64,000 nt of DNA from Actinomycetota bacterium (GTDB lineage: Bacteria; Actinomycetota; Acidimicrobiia; IMCC26256; PALSA-610): the NCBI GenBank assembly GCA_003134555.1, contig PLBO01000134.1:1-64000 (forward strand), read 5' to 3'. Each line of letters begins with the position of its first letter. The stretch's first letter is position 1. Both the position numbers and the translations under genes were made by a program. Below, in pieces: positions 50,781 through 61,807 of this stretch. The notes beneath the pieces were generated by a model, which saw nothing but the letters and a program-made list of their open reading frames with translations, had not been told where the DNA came from and made no database searches.

Positions 50781-51368
50781 GTGCCCGTCGACCTGTTGGT
50801 GGTCGGGCTCGGCAATCCCGGCGACGAGTACGCGCGTACGCGTCACAACGTCGGCGCCGAGGTCGTCGAGCTGCTCGCGCGCCGACATGGCGGGAAGTTG
50901 CGCGGCTCGAAGGGTCGCGCCCGCGGCGACGAGGTGCGCGTCGGCGACAAGCGAGTGGCGCTCGCGATCCCGCTCACCTACATGAACGATTCGGGTGAGG
51001 CGGTCGGCGCGCTGGCGCGCCGGCTGGGCGTCGAACCCGAACAGATCGTGATCGTGCACGACGAGCTCGATCTCGAACCGGCCGTGCTGCGGGTGAAAGT
51101 CGGCGGCGGGCTGGCCGGCCACAACGGCCTGCGCTCGATCAAGCAGCATCTGCACACCGACGAGTTCATCCGCGTGCGAATCGGCGTCGGCAAGCCTCCC
51201 TCGAAGGAGCGCGGCGCCGACCACGTGTTGTCACGCGTCTCCAAGCGCGAGCGCGAGGCGATGGACGTCACCATCGAAGAGGCGGCCGACGCCGTCGAGT
51301 GCATCGTGAACGACGGGGTCGAGGCGGCGATGAACCGCTACAACGGCCGCGTACCCGGCCCCGACTGA
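50781..51368 (+). CDS. pth: Peptidyl-tRNA hydrolase
   Basis: 195 residues from GTG 50781 (GAGGAG upstream). Catalytic H in RTRHNVGAE (near residue 22), N in TYMNDSG and the D in VHDELDL are present, with GGGLAGHNGLRS. It cleaves peptidyl-tRNA released from ribosomes. The gene order rplY-pth is conserved. Confidence 0.96.
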   Translation: MPVDLLVVGLGNPGDEYARTRHNVGAEVVELLARRHGGKLRGSKGRARGDEVRVGDKRVALAIPLTYMNDSGEAVGALARRLGVEPEQIVIVHDELDLEPAVLRVKVGGGLAGHNGLRSIKQHLHTDEFIRVRIGVGKPPSKERGADHVLSRVSKREREAMDVTIEEAADAVECIVNDGVEAAMNRYNGRVPGPD

Positions 51369-51451
51369 GGGCTCGAGCCCGGACCTCAGCGTCTACTCTG
51401 GACGGATCACACCCGGGGGCGCGCCCGCGCTCTCGGGTCGAACGCGCGCCC

Positions 51452-54400
51452 ATGCAGCCGACACTCGCCGGACTCACCACTCTGTTTGCCGACGACCCGG
51501 TCGTCGTCGCGGCCACCGGGGGTCGCGCGCGCCCGGTCGCGGTTCCGGAGCCGGCCCGCGCGCTCTTCGCCGCCACGCTCGCCCGCGCTACGGCCCGGCG
51601 TCCGATCGTCGTGGCGGTGCCCACCGGTGTCGAGGCCGAGCGAATCGCCGCCGACTTGCGCGAGTACCTGGGCGACGACGCAGTCGAGCTCTTCCCCGCG
51701 TGGGAGACGCTGCCGTTCGAACGGGTCTCGCCTGCGACGGAGACGATGGGTCGCCGGTTGCGGGTCATCTGGCGGTTGCGCGCCGGCGGCGAGCACTTGC
51801 CCCAAGCGATCGTCGCGCCCGTGCGCGCGCTCGTGCAACGCCTCGGCCCGCATGTCGAGGACGTGGAGCCGGTCGTCGTGCGTGCCGGCGCGCGGATCGA
51901 CCGCGACGAGCTGGTCGAGCGGCTGGTCACGATCGGCTACCGGCGGGAGTATCAGGTCGAGGCGCGCGGCGAGGTCGCGGTGCGGGGCTCGATCGTCGAC
52001 GTCTATCCCGCAACGGCCGATCATCCGGTTCGCATCGATCTGTGGGGCGACGAGGTCGATCGCCTCTCACATTTCTCGGTCGCCGATCAGCGCTCGACGG
52101 GCGAGATTGCCGAGTCGTGGATCTTCCCGGTGCGCGAGCTGCTACCGACCGACGAGGTCAGGGCGCGCGCTCGCCAGCTCCTCCAGACTCACCCGTGGGG
52201 TCGTGAGCAATGGGAACGGCTCGCCGAGGGCAACACCTTCGACGGCATGGAGTCGTGGTTGCCGTGGCTGACCGCCGACGAGCACCTGCTGCCCGATCTC
52301 CTGCCGCCTTCCGCGCTCGTCGCGATCATCGAGCCCCGGCGCCTCCGCGATCGCGCGCAAGAGTTGCTCGACGAGGAGGCCGCGCTCGCGGGCACGCTCG
52401 CGATCACCTGGGGTGCGGAGGTCGACGGCGCCGACACACCGCGCCTTTCGCTTCCCTTCGACCGGCTGCTCGCGCACACCAAGGCGCAACCCGTTCCCGT
52501 GCTCGCCGTTTCCGACCACCCGGACACGCCCGTGCTCGCGGCGAGCGCGTTCGATCCGGTCGTGGGCGACTCCGACGCGCTCGCGCAACGACTCAGTGCG
52601 CTCAAGCGCGACGGGTTCAAGGTGTTCATCGCGGCCGAGGGCAGCGGCAGCGCCGATCGCATCGAGCAGATCCTCGGCGACGAGGGTGTGACCGTCGATC
52701 GGATCACCGATATCCCCGACGACGGCGCGGTCCTGCGCGCACCCGGCATTCACATCGTGGTCGCGCCGCTCGACCGCGGTGCGGTGCTCCCCATCCAGCA
52801 GGTCGCGGTCGTTGCCGAGGCCGACCTGACCGGGCGCCGGCGCGTCCACCGTCGCGCGCGCGGTGCCCGCAAAGGTCTCGACCACTACGAAGGCCTGACC
52901 GTCGGCGACTATGTCGTGCATCGGGTGCACGGAGTGGGCCGGTACCACGGCATGGAGACCAAGGAGATGTTCGGCGTCACGCGCGACCGGCTCGTCGTCG
53001 AATTCAAGGGCGGCGATCGCGTCTACGTCGATTCCGAGGACATCGGTCTCATCCGCAAGTACACGGGTGGCGAGGAGCCCAAGCTCTCGAAGATGGGCGG
53101 TGCCGATTGGGACAAGACGCGGGCGCGCGTGCGCAAGGCGGTGCGCGACATCGCCGGCGAGCTCGTGGTGCTGTACCGGCGGCGGCTCGCGACGGAGGGA
53201 CACACGTTCGGGCCGGACACGCCGTTCCAGCACCAGATCGAGGAGGCCTTTCCCTTTGAGGAGACGCCCGACCAGGCCAAGGCGATCATCGAGACCAAGG
53301 CCGACATGGAACGCCCGGTGCCCATGGACCGCCTCATCTGCGGCGACGTCGGTTACGGCAAGACCGAGGTCGCGTTGCGCGCGGCCGCCAAAGCGGTGTT
53401 CGACGGCAAACAGGTCGCGATCCTCGTGCCGACCACGCTCCTCGCGAGCCAGCACGGGCAGACGTTCCGCGAGCGGTTCGCGAACTACCCGGTGCGCGTC
53501 GAGGTGCTCTCGCGCTTTCTGACGGTCAAAGAACAGAACGAGGTCGTGAAGGGATTGCGCGACGGCACGGTCGACATCGTGATCGGAACCCATCGCCTCC
53601 TCGGAGCCGACATCGCGTTCAAGGACGTCGGTCTGCTCGTCGTCGACGAGGAGCAGCGCTTCGGCGTGCAGCACAAGGAGCGGATCAAGGAGTGGCGCAC
53701 GAACGTCGACGTTCTGACGCTCACTGCCACGCCCATACCACGCACGCTCGAGATGTCGCTCACGGGAATCCGCGATCTCTCGCTGGTGAACACGCCGCCC
53801 GAGGATCGCCAACCCATCCTCACGTACGTGGGCGAGCTCGACGAGCGAGCCGTGAGCGAGGCGATCCGGCGGGAGCTGTTGCGCGAAGGCCAAGTGCTCT
53901 ACGTGCACAACCGCGTGCACGACATCGCGCACGTTGCCGACGATGTGAAGCGCCTCGTTCCCGAGGCCCGAGTCGCGATCGCGCACGGTCAGCTCGACGA
54001 GAGCCGGCTCGAGCGCGTCGTGCAGGAGTTCTGGGACCGAGAGTACGACGTGCTCGTCTGCACGACGATCGTCGAGAGCGGACTCGACATGCCGACGGTC
54101 AACACACTCGTGGTCGATCGAGCCGACATGTTGGGTCTCTCGCAGCTGTACCAGTTGCGCGGACGGGTCGGGCGCCGCGGTCAGCGCGCGTACGCGTATC
54201 TGCTCTACCCGCCCGATCGATCGCTGAGCGAGCAGGCGTACGAACGGTTGAAGACGATCGGTGAGTTCACCGATCTCGGCTCCGGCTTCAAGATCGCGAT
54301 GCGCGACCTCGAGATCCGCGGCGCGGGCAACCTGCTCGGCGCCGAACAGTCGGGCCACATCGCGGCGGTGGGTTTCGATCTCTACGTCGAGATGGTCACC

Positions 54401-54925
54401 GAAGCGGTGGGAGAGTTGACCGGCGAGCTCCCCGAGCACCCGGCCGAGGTACAGATCGACCTGCCGGTTACCGCGCATCTTCCGGCCGACTACATCGCGC
54501 GCGACGACGTGCGCATGGAGGCGTACCGGCGCCTCGCCGCGGTCACGTCCCCCACCGACGTCGACGACGTGCGCGCCGAATGGGAGGACCGCTACGGACC
54601 GCCGCCGGCACCGGCCGCGGCGCTGCTCGACGTCGCGCGCCTGCGCGCCGCGTCGCTGCGTCTCGGTATCCGGGCGGTGTCGGTGCAGAAGGGCCACGCT
54701 CGCCTCGACGGCTGGCATCTGCTGAAGTCGCAGGAAGTGCGTTTGCAGCGCATGGTCGCGCGGGCTCGCGTCCTCCCCGATGCGGTCGTCGTCCCGGTCA
54801 CGGCGAGCGGTGAGGTCTCGATCGCTCAGGCGTTGCTCAGGTTGCTCGACGCGATTACCCCGCCCGACGCGGACGGTGCGCAGACCGTGCACGCGCAGAC
54901 GGCCCAGGTACCATCCGCCGGATGA
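51452..54925 (+). CDS. mfd: Transcription-repair coupling factor
   Basis: 1157 residues. The UvrB-homologous N-terminal region (about 1-330) includes LFPAWETLPFERVSPATETMGRR; the RNA polymerase-interacting domain near 470-540 starts YVVHRVHGVGRYHGM; the helicase motor has Walker A GDVGYGKTE, DEEQRFGV, and TATPIPRT; a C-terminal TRCF domain completes it. It removes stalled RNA polymerase and recruits UvrA. TACTCT at 51394-51399 would give a leader of about 45 bases. Coupled to the next gene. Confidence 0.96.
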   Translation: MQPTLAGLTTLFADDPVVVAATGGRARPVAVPEPARALFAATLARATARRPIVVAVPTGVEAERIAADLREYLGDDAVELFPAWETLPFERVSPATETMGRRLRVIWRLRAGGEHLPQAIVAPVRALVQRLGPHVEDVEPVVVRAGARIDRDELVERLVTIGYRREYQVEARGEVAVRGSIVDVYPATADHPVRIDLWGDEVDRLSHFSVADQRSTGEIAESWIFPVRELLPTDEVRARARQLLQTHPWGREQWERLAEGNTFDGMESWLPWLTADEHLLPDLLPPSALVAIIEPRRLRDRAQELLDEEAALAGTLAITWGAEVDGADTPRLSLPFDRLLAHTKAQPVPVLAVSDHPDTPVLAASAFDPVVGDSDALAQRLSALKRDGFKVFIAAEGSGSADRIEQILGDEGVTVDRITDIPDDGAVLRAPGIHIVVAPLDRGAVLPIQQVAVVAEADLTGRRRVHRRARGARKGLDHYEGLTVGDYVVHRVHGVGRYHGMETKEMFGVTRDRLVVEFKGGDRVYVDSEDIGLIRKYTGGEEPKLSKMGGADWDKTRARVRKAVRDIAGELVVLYRRRLATEGHTFGPDTPFQHQIEEAFPFEETPDQAKAIIETKADMERPVPMDRLICGDVGYGKTEVALRAAAKAVFDGKQVAILVPTTLLASQHGQTFRERFANYPVRVEVLSRFLTVKEQNEVVKGLRDGTVDIVIGTHRLLGADIAFKDVGLLVVDEEQRFGVQHKERIKEWRTNVDVLTLTATPIPRTLEMSLTGIRDLSLVNTPPEDRQPILTYVGELDERAVSEAIRRELLREGQVLYVHNRVHDIAHVADDVKRLVPEARVAIAHGQLDESRLERVVQEFWDREYDVLVCTTIVESGLDMPTVNTLVVDRADMLGLSQLYQLRGRVGRRGQRAYAYLLYPPDRSLSEQAYERLKTIGEFTDLGSGFKIAMRDLEIRGAGNLLGAEQSGHIAAVGFDLYVEMVTEAVGELTGELPEHPAEVQIDLPVTAHLPADYIARDDVRMEAYRRLAAVTSPTDVDDVRAEWEDRYGPPPAPAAALLDVARLRAASLRLGIRAVSVQKGHARLDGWHLLKSQEVRLQRMVARARVLPDAVVVPVTASGEVSIAQALLRLLDAITPPDADGAQTVHAQTAQVPSAG

Positions 54926-55947
54926 TCGCTCGCCGATTCCGCTTCTTCGCGGTTCCCCTCGTCGTCGGTGTGATCGGGCTCGGCCTGAGTGGTTGTTCCA
55001 GCCGGCTCTCGGACGCCGCGACGGTCACCTTCCACGACAGCCGTGGCGACCACACCGCCCACATCAGCCGGAGCGAGCTCGATCAAGAGTTGCACGACCT
55101 GGTCTCGAACACCAAGTTCGTCAAGGCGCTGAAGACGAGCGGGATCTTCCCCAACGTGGTGGGCGTTGACACCACAGACCCGCAATTGTCGACGCGCTGG
55201 CTCACCACGCTCATTTCGCAGACGGCCATCGACGCGGAGTTCCAGAGCGAGCGGCTCGAGGTCACGCCGGCCGACACCGCGAGCGCGACCACCGATCAGG
55301 TGAACACGTTCTCCCAGCCAATTCTCGACTCGTTCTCGAAGCCGTTCGTGGCCAAGCTCGTCGCTCGCCGCGCGCGGCTGTTCGCTCTATATCGCTATTA
55401 CCAGACGTGTCCGTCGGGTCGATTCGTCTCGCACATCTTGGTCAAGACCAAGGCTCAGGCCGATGCCGCCTTGGCGCGCATTCGCTCCGGACAGAAGTTC
55501 GCCGCGATCGCCACTACGCAGTCGACCGACACCACTTCCGCCAAGCAGGGTGGTGCGCTCGGCTGCCTGGCGGCCGGCGAGTTCGTCCCCGATTTCCAGA
55601 ACGCGGCCGATGCTGCACCGCTCGGTGTCGTGACCGGCCCGGTCAAGACTCAGTTCGGTTACCACCTGATCCTCGTGCGGCGTTGGGACGCGGTCGGCGA
55701 CAAGCAGTACGCGCAAGCACTCACGCAGGCCGCGGGCGCCGCCTTGAGCGTGCGCCTGAAGGATCTCCACGTGTGGGTCAACCCGAGGTACGGGACCTGG
55801 GGCCAATCGACCGATGCGAGCGGCAGCACCAGCTTCTCCGTGTCACCACCGGCGGTTCCGAACCCGCGCATCTGCCGCGAGAAGACGGCCGCGTGCACGC
55901 CGACCTCGACGACCACCACGACGACGACCGTTCCCGCGGGCGGGTGA
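54922..55947 (+). CDS. Lipoprotein peptidyl-prolyl isomerase / foldase (SurA/PrsA-like)
   Basis: 341 residues; ATG overlaps the mfd stop, and a TACCAT seven bases upstream could also give a leaderless internal transcript. Lipobox LSGC near residue 25, helical N-terminal domain, then a parvulin (PPIC) domain around 165-260 (HILVKTKAQADAALARI, GGALGCLAAGEFVPDFQNA, GYHLILVRRWD), and a Thr-rich C-terminal tail. It assists folding of exported proteins at the outer membrane face. Confidence 0.9.
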   Translation: MIARRFRFFAVPLVVGVIGLGLSGCSSRLSDAATVTFHDSRGDHTAHISRSELDQELHDLVSNTKFVKALKTSGIFPNVVGVDTTDPQLSTRWLTTLISQTAIDAEFQSERLEVTPADTASATTDQVNTFSQPILDSFSKPFVAKLVARRARLFALYRYYQTCPSGRFVSHILVKTKAQADAALARIRSGQKFAAIATTQSTDTTSAKQGGALGCLAAGEFVPDFQNAADAAPLGVVTGPVKTQFGYHLILVRRWDAVGDKQYAQALTQAAGAALSVRLKDLHVWVNPRYGTWGQSTDASGSTSFSVSPPAVPNPRICREKTAACTPTSTTTTTTTVPAGG

Positions 55948-57377
55948 GCCGACCGCGCGTGGTCGTGGTCGGCCTCGGGCCGGCCGGAGTCGATCTGCTG
56001 TTGCCCGCGGCCCGCGCCGCGCTCCAGCGGATACCGGTGCGCTACACGCGCACGTCGCGACATCCGGCCGTTGACGATCTCGCGCGCGAAGGCTTGGTGC
56101 TCGAGCCGCTCGACCTGCTCTACGACGCGGGCGACGACCTCGACACGGTGTACGCGGCTATCGCAGCGCGGGTCGTCGCCGCGGCACAAGAGCACGGCGA
56201 GGTCGCGTACGCCGTGCCGGGTAGCCCGTCGGTGGCGGAGCGGACGGTCTCGCTGCTGCGCGGCGCAGGTATCGACATCGAGATCGTCCCGGGTCTGTCG
56301 TTCGCGGATCTCGCGTGGAACCGCCTCGGTATCGATCCGATGACCGGCGCCCGCGTCGTCGACGCGCGCACGTTCGCGATCGATTCCGCCGGTTTCGCGG
56401 GGGCGATGCTGCTCGCCCAGTGCGACACCCGGTTCGTGATGTCCGACGTCAAGCTCGCATTGCTCGAGGTGCTCCCGCCCGAGCACGAGGTGATCGTGCT
56501 CCAGGGCCTCGGCTTGCCCGGCGAGAAGTTGGTGCCGCTCGCGCTCGCGGACCTCGATCAGGTGGTCGAACCCGATCACCTCACGTCGGTGTTCGTCGAC
56601 ACCGGCGACGTCTCGGTGGCCGGTGAGCTCGCGCGCCTGCTGGCGCTCACGGAGCGACTCCGCGGTCCAGGCGGGTGCCCGTGGGACGCCGCCCAGACCC
56701 ACCACACCCTCCGGCGGCACGTGCTCGAAGAGGCGTACGAGGTGGCGGCGGCGATCGACGAGCTGCCTCCGGAAGCGCCGGGCGGAGAAGTGGCCGCCGG
56801 CGCGTACGACGCGCTCGAGGACGAGCTCGGCGATCTGCTGTTCCAGGTGATGATCCATTCCGTTCTCGCGGCCGAGGCCGGCGCGTTCACCATCGCCGAT
56901 GTGGCACGCGGCGTTCACGCCAAGCTCGTACGCCGTCATCCCCACGTGTTCGGCGAGGTCGAGGCCGTCACGCCCGACGCGGTCATTGCCAACTGGGAGC
57001 AGATCAAAAAGGACGAGAAGGGCCATGGGTCGCTGGTCGAGGGCATCACGCCCGGGCTGCCGTCGCTGCTCTACGTCCAGAAGCTGATGCGCAAGGCCCA
57101 GTCGATCGGACTGTCGATCGGGCTCGCGCCGCAGCTTCCGGGAGATTCGACCGTCGGTGACGAGCGCGCCCTCGGCGATGCACTCGCCGCGCTTGTCGCC
57201 GCGGGTGCGCGCGCCGGTATCGACGGAGAATCGGCGCTGACGGCATGGGCGGGGCGCTTCAAGGACCGGTTCACCCGGATGGAACAGCTCGCGCTCGCCG
57301 ACCACGTCGACCTCGCCGGCGCCGACGCGACGACCGTTCAGGCGCTCTGGGATCGCGCCGGCATCCCGCGGGACTGA
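55944..57377 (+). CDS. mazG: MazG nucleoside triphosphate pyrophosphohydrolase fused to a tetrapyrrole-methylase-like domain
   Basis: 477 residues from GTG 55944, overlapping the upstream stop. The N-terminal about 225 residues resemble SAM-dependent tetrapyrrole methylases (VVVVGLGPAGVDLLLPAARAAL, YAVPGSPSVAERTV), as in YabN-type proteins. The MazG domain follows, with GGCPWDAAQTHHTLRRHVLEEAYEV and the metal-binding EDELGDLLFQV. It hydrolyses aberrant or signalling nucleotides. mfd-mazG proximity is conserved. Confidence 0.93.
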   Translation: MSRPRVVVVGLGPAGVDLLLPAARAALQRIPVRYTRTSRHPAVDDLAREGLVLEPLDLLYDAGDDLDTVYAAIAARVVAAAQEHGEVAYAVPGSPSVAERTVSLLRGAGIDIEIVPGLSFADLAWNRLGIDPMTGARVVDARTFAIDSAGFAGAMLLAQCDTRFVMSDVKLALLEVLPPEHEVIVLQGLGLPGEKLVPLALADLDQVVEPDHLTSVFVDTGDVSVAGELARLLALTERLRGPGGCPWDAAQTHHTLRRHVLEEAYEVAAAIDELPPEAPGGEVAAGAYDALEDELGDLLFQVMIHSVLAAEAGAFTIADVARGVHAKLVRRHPHVFGEVEAVTPDAVIANWEQIKKDEKGHGSLVEGITPGLPSLLYVQKLMRKAQSIGLSIGLAPQLPGDSTVGDERALGDALAALVAAGARAGIDGESALTAWAGRFKDRFTRMEQLALADHVDLAGADATTVQALWDRAGIPRD

Positions 57378-57401
57378 CACGATCAGGACAAGAATGCCGG
57401 C

Positions 57402-58196
57402 GTGGCAGTAGCCGGAATTCTCGCGGTCATCCTCGTCTTGATCTTGTTGTGGCTGGTCGCGTCGGGCGTCCGGGTCGTGCAGGAGTACGAGCGGGGCGTG
57501 CTGTTCGTGTTCGGGCGGTGCCGGGGTGCGCGCGGACCGGGCATCTTCGTCGTGCCGCCGTTCATCAGCCGGATCGTCCGGGTCAACCTGCAGACGCAGG
57601 CGGTCCCCGTGGCATCGCAACAGGTCATCACGAAGGACAACGTCACGGTCGCGGTCGACGCGGTGGCGTACTTCCGGGTCAAGGACCCGGTCGCGTCGGT
57701 GCTCAAGATCCAGAACTGGTACAACGCGGCGCAACTCGTCGCACAGACGTCGCTGCGATCGATCATCGGCCGCCACGAGCTCGACCAGCTGCTCGGCGAG
57801 CGCGATCGGATCAACCTGGAACTGAAGGTCGCGCTGGATCAGCAGACCGAGTCGTGGGGGGTCGAGGTCGATCTGGTCGAGATCCGCGACGTGGGGCTCC
57901 CGGAGCAGATGCAGCGGGCCATGGCGCGCCAGGCCGAGGCCGAGCGCGAGCGGCGGGCGAAGATCATCGCGGCCGACGGCGAGATGCAGGCTTCCGCGAA
58001 ACTCGGCGAGGCGGCGATGACGATGGCCGCGAGCCCGGGAGCGATGCAGCTGCGGACCCTGCAGACCATGGCCGAGATCTCGGCCGAGCGGAACTCGACG
58101 ATCATCTTCCCGATTCCCGTCGAGCTCCTCGACGTGTTCCGCTCCATATCCGGGGTCACGCCTCCGCCGCGACCGGCCCCGCCGGCCTCGAGCTGA
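57402..58196 (+). CDS. Stomatin-like SPFH membrane protein
   Basis: 264 residues from GTG 57402. An N-terminal membrane helix (1-23) precedes the SPFH core VVQEYERGVLFVFGRCRGARGPG to VEIRDVGLPEQMQ, then a coiled coil rich in Ala/Glu/Arg and a Pro-rich end. It may organise membrane proteases or microdomains. In mycobacteria this position between mazG and eno is taken by a lipoprotein gene, so the insertion is a local difference. No NfeD partner is adjacent. Confidence 0.92.
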   Translation: MAVAGILAVILVLILLWLVASGVRVVQEYERGVLFVFGRCRGARGPGIFVVPPFISRIVRVNLQTQAVPVASQQVITKDNVTVAVDAVAYFRVKDPVASVLKIQNWYNAAQLVAQTSLRSIIGRHELDQLLGERDRINLELKVALDQQTESWGVEVDLVEIRDVGLPEQMQRAMARQAEAERERRAKIIAADGEMQASAKLGEAAMTMAASPGAMQLRTLQTMAEISAERNSTIIFPIPVELLDVFRSISGVTPPPRPAPPASS

Positions 58197-59866
<1,670 letters not shown>

Positions 59867-59913
59867 CCGGCTCCGGAAACGAGTCCGGATCTGCCCGTCC
59901 GTAGACTCGGCTC

Positions 59914-60384
59914 GTGCCGACGACCGACTCGCCGACCGCCGATTCGCAGCGTGAGCGCGATGTCGCGGCGCTCACGCAGCTGCTCGGCCGGGTGCCCCGC
60001 GCCGGGTTCGAGGTCGTCGTGCGCAACGCGCAGGCAGCCCCGGTGGTGATACGCAACGCGCCGCTGTTCGACGACGGCACGCCCATGCCGACGCGCTACT
60101 GGCTCGTCGACCCGGAGCTCTCGCTCCGCGTGGCGAGGCTCGAGTCGGCCGGCGGTGTGCGCGCCGCCGAGGCCGCCGTTGCCCCCGAAGCTCTCGGTTC
60201 GGCGCACGAACGCTACGCCCGCGAGCGCGATGCCGCCCTCGCCCCCGATCACGTCGGACCGCGACCGAGCGGAGGGGTCGGCGGCACGGGGCGCGGCGTG
60301 AAGTGCCTGCACGCCCACTTCGCGTACCACCTCGCGGGAGGCGACGATCCCGTGGGTCGCTGGGTAGAAGCGAACCTGCCATGA
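59914..60384 (+). CDS. DUF501 protein
   Basis: 156 residues from leaderless-type GTG (TAGACT six bases upstream). DUF501 features: QLLGRVPRAGFEVVVRNAQAAPVVIRN, PTRYWLVDPELSLRVARLESAGGVRAAEA and VKCLHAHFAYHLAGGDDPVG with a Cys/His cluster (C-x-x-x-x-H-x-x-x-H pattern). Function unknown; partnered with ppx, with which it overlaps (ATGA). Confidence 0.93.
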   Translation: MPTTDSPTADSQRERDVAALTQLLGRVPRAGFEVVVRNAQAAPVVIRNAPLFDDGTPMPTRYWLVDPELSLRVARLESAGGVRAAEAAVAPEALGSAHERYARERDAALAPDHVGPRPSGGVGGTGRGVKCLHAHFAYHLAGGDDPVGRWVEANLP

Positions 60385-61304
60385 CCCGCGTCGCCGCGGT
60401 CGACATGGGCACCAACTCGACGCGCCTGCTCGTCGCCGACGTCGAAGGCCGCGGCCGTGACGCCAAGCTCGTGCCCCTCGACCGGCGGACCCGGATCACG
60501 CGCCTGGGCCAAGGCGTCGATCGTCAGCGCACGCTTCATCCCGACGCGATCGAGCGCACGCTCGCGGTGCTGCGCGAGTACCGGGAGGTCATCGACGATC
60601 TCGGCGTCGAGCGCGTTCGCGCGACGGCCACGAGCGCGTCACGAGATGCGAGCAATCGTGACGAGCTGTTCGACCCCGTCGAACGCGTGCTGGGTGTACG
60701 GCCCGAGCTCCTGGCGGGTGAAGCCGAGGCGCGGCTCGAGTTCCTGGGAGCGACCGCGGGCCTGACCGAGCCCGGCCCGTACCTCGTCGTCGACGTGGGC
60801 GGGGGCTCGACCGAATTCATCGTCGGTTCCGACGAGCCCGAGGGCCTCCTCTCGATCGATATCGGCTGCGTTCGCTTGACCGAGCAATTCCTCCACTCCG
60901 ATCCGCCGACGGCCGAGGAGTTGAGCCAGGCCGTGTCGGTTGTGCGCGACCAGCTCGCCGACGTCGGGCGGGCGTTGCCGGCCGCGCTGCGTGCGCCGAC
61001 GCTCGTCGGCACGGCCGGGACCATGTGGACGCTGGCGGCGATCGAGCTCGGCGTCGATGCCGCGAGGAGTGATCTCATCGACCACTTCCGTCTCACCAGG
61101 GACGCGGCCGAGGAGGTCTTCCGGACCCTCGCGACCGAGCCGGTCGACCGGCGGCGGCACAATCCCGGGCTCGAGCCGGGCCGGGTCGACGTCATCGTGG
61201 GCGGTGCCGTCGTCGTCGTGAGCGTCATGCGCCAGTGGGGCTTCGACTCGCTGCTCGTCTCCGAGGCCGACATTCTCGACGGTCTCGCCCGCGACTCTGC
61301 TTGA
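60381..61304 (+). CDS. ppx: Exopolyphosphatase / pppGpp phosphohydrolase family
   Basis: 307 residues. The ASKHA ATPase motifs are VAAVDMGTNSTRLLVAD (3-20) and VVDVGGGSTEF (near 137-147), and GTAGTMWTLAA is near 213. The short form lacks the C-terminal HD-type domain of E. coli Ppx/GppA. It removes terminal phosphate from polyphosphate or pppGpp. Start is coupled to the DUF501 stop. Confidence 0.93.
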   Translation: MTRVAAVDMGTNSTRLLVADVEGRGRDAKLVPLDRRTRITRLGQGVDRQRTLHPDAIERTLAVLREYREVIDDLGVERVRATATSASRDASNRDELFDPVERVLGVRPELLAGEAEARLEFLGATAGLTEPGPYLVVDVGGGSTEFIVGSDEPEGLLSIDIGCVRLTEQFLHSDPPTAEELSQAVSVVRDQLADVGRALPAALRAPTLVGTAGTMWTLAAIELGVDAARSDLIDHFRLTRDAAEEVFRTLATEPVDRRRHNPGLEPGRVDVIVGGAVVVVSVMRQWGFDSLLVSEADILDGLARDSA

Positions 61305-61317
61305 CGCTGCGCCGACC

Positions 61318-61340
61318 GAGGGCCGCGCCGCTCGGCCCTC
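61318..61340 (+). terminator. Hairpin after ppx
   Basis: Arms GAGGGCCG and CGGCCCTC with a seven-base loop, 14 bases past the ppx stop. No strong T-tract follows. It marks the end of the eno-ppx block. Confidence 0.6.
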
Positions 61341-61386
61341 AGGGGCCCGCGCTTTACTCGAGCCCTGATTTGCCGAGATAACAGAT

Positions 61387-61779
61387 GTGGATCTCGTGGT
61401 CTTCGGACAGGCGCTCGCCCAGCTGAGTTTCGACGACGTCCGCTCGATCGCGTCCGACCTGCATGCCTCGTGCGTGTCGACGGCCGACGAGATCGCGAAC
61501 ACCCGCGCCATGCTCATGATCGAGCAGACGCTCCGGCGCACCCGCCGGTTGCACGATGCGGCCACGGCTTCCCTCGCGGCGGCGACGAAGGTGCAGCAGG
61601 TCGCCGTGCGAGCGAACGTCGACCTGCCCGACGACGACGTCACGCACGTCGCGCGGGCCGCGGCTCAACTCGCTCGCGGCATGGTCGTGGGTGACCATCC
61701 GGGAATCGACGAAGCACTGCACGTGCTCGGCAAAGGCTGGCACCGTCTGCCCTGCCTCGCCGAGTTCCAAGCCGCGTAA
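61387..61779 (+). CDS. Conserved helical hypothetical protein
   Basis: 130 residues from GTG 61387. Predicted mainly alpha-helical (SFDDVRSIASDLHASCVSTADEI, MLMIEQTLRRTRRLHDAATASLAAATKVQQVAV). No signal peptide or catalytic motif. The start is weakly supported: no Shine-Dalgarno and no good -10 at leaderless distance. Next gene follows 28 bases later. Confidence 0.6.
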   Translation: MDLVVFGQALAQLSFDDVRSIASDLHASCVSTADEIANTRAMLMIEQTLRRTRRLHDAATASLAAATKVQQVAVRANVDLPDDDVTHVARAAAQLARGMVVGDHPGIDEALHVLGKGWHRLPCLAEFQAA

Positions 61780-61807
61780 CTCGCGTCGCGCTCGGTAATC
61801 TCCGATC

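Noticed and set aside
52142-54892. 900-codon minus-strand frame opposite mfd
   Set aside because: Shadow of mfd; no motif, no start signal, Arg/His/Asp-rich composition.
61305-61386. Possible small RNA gene after ppx
   Set aside because: Only a hairpin typical of termination is present; no separate promoter or conserved fold could be supported.
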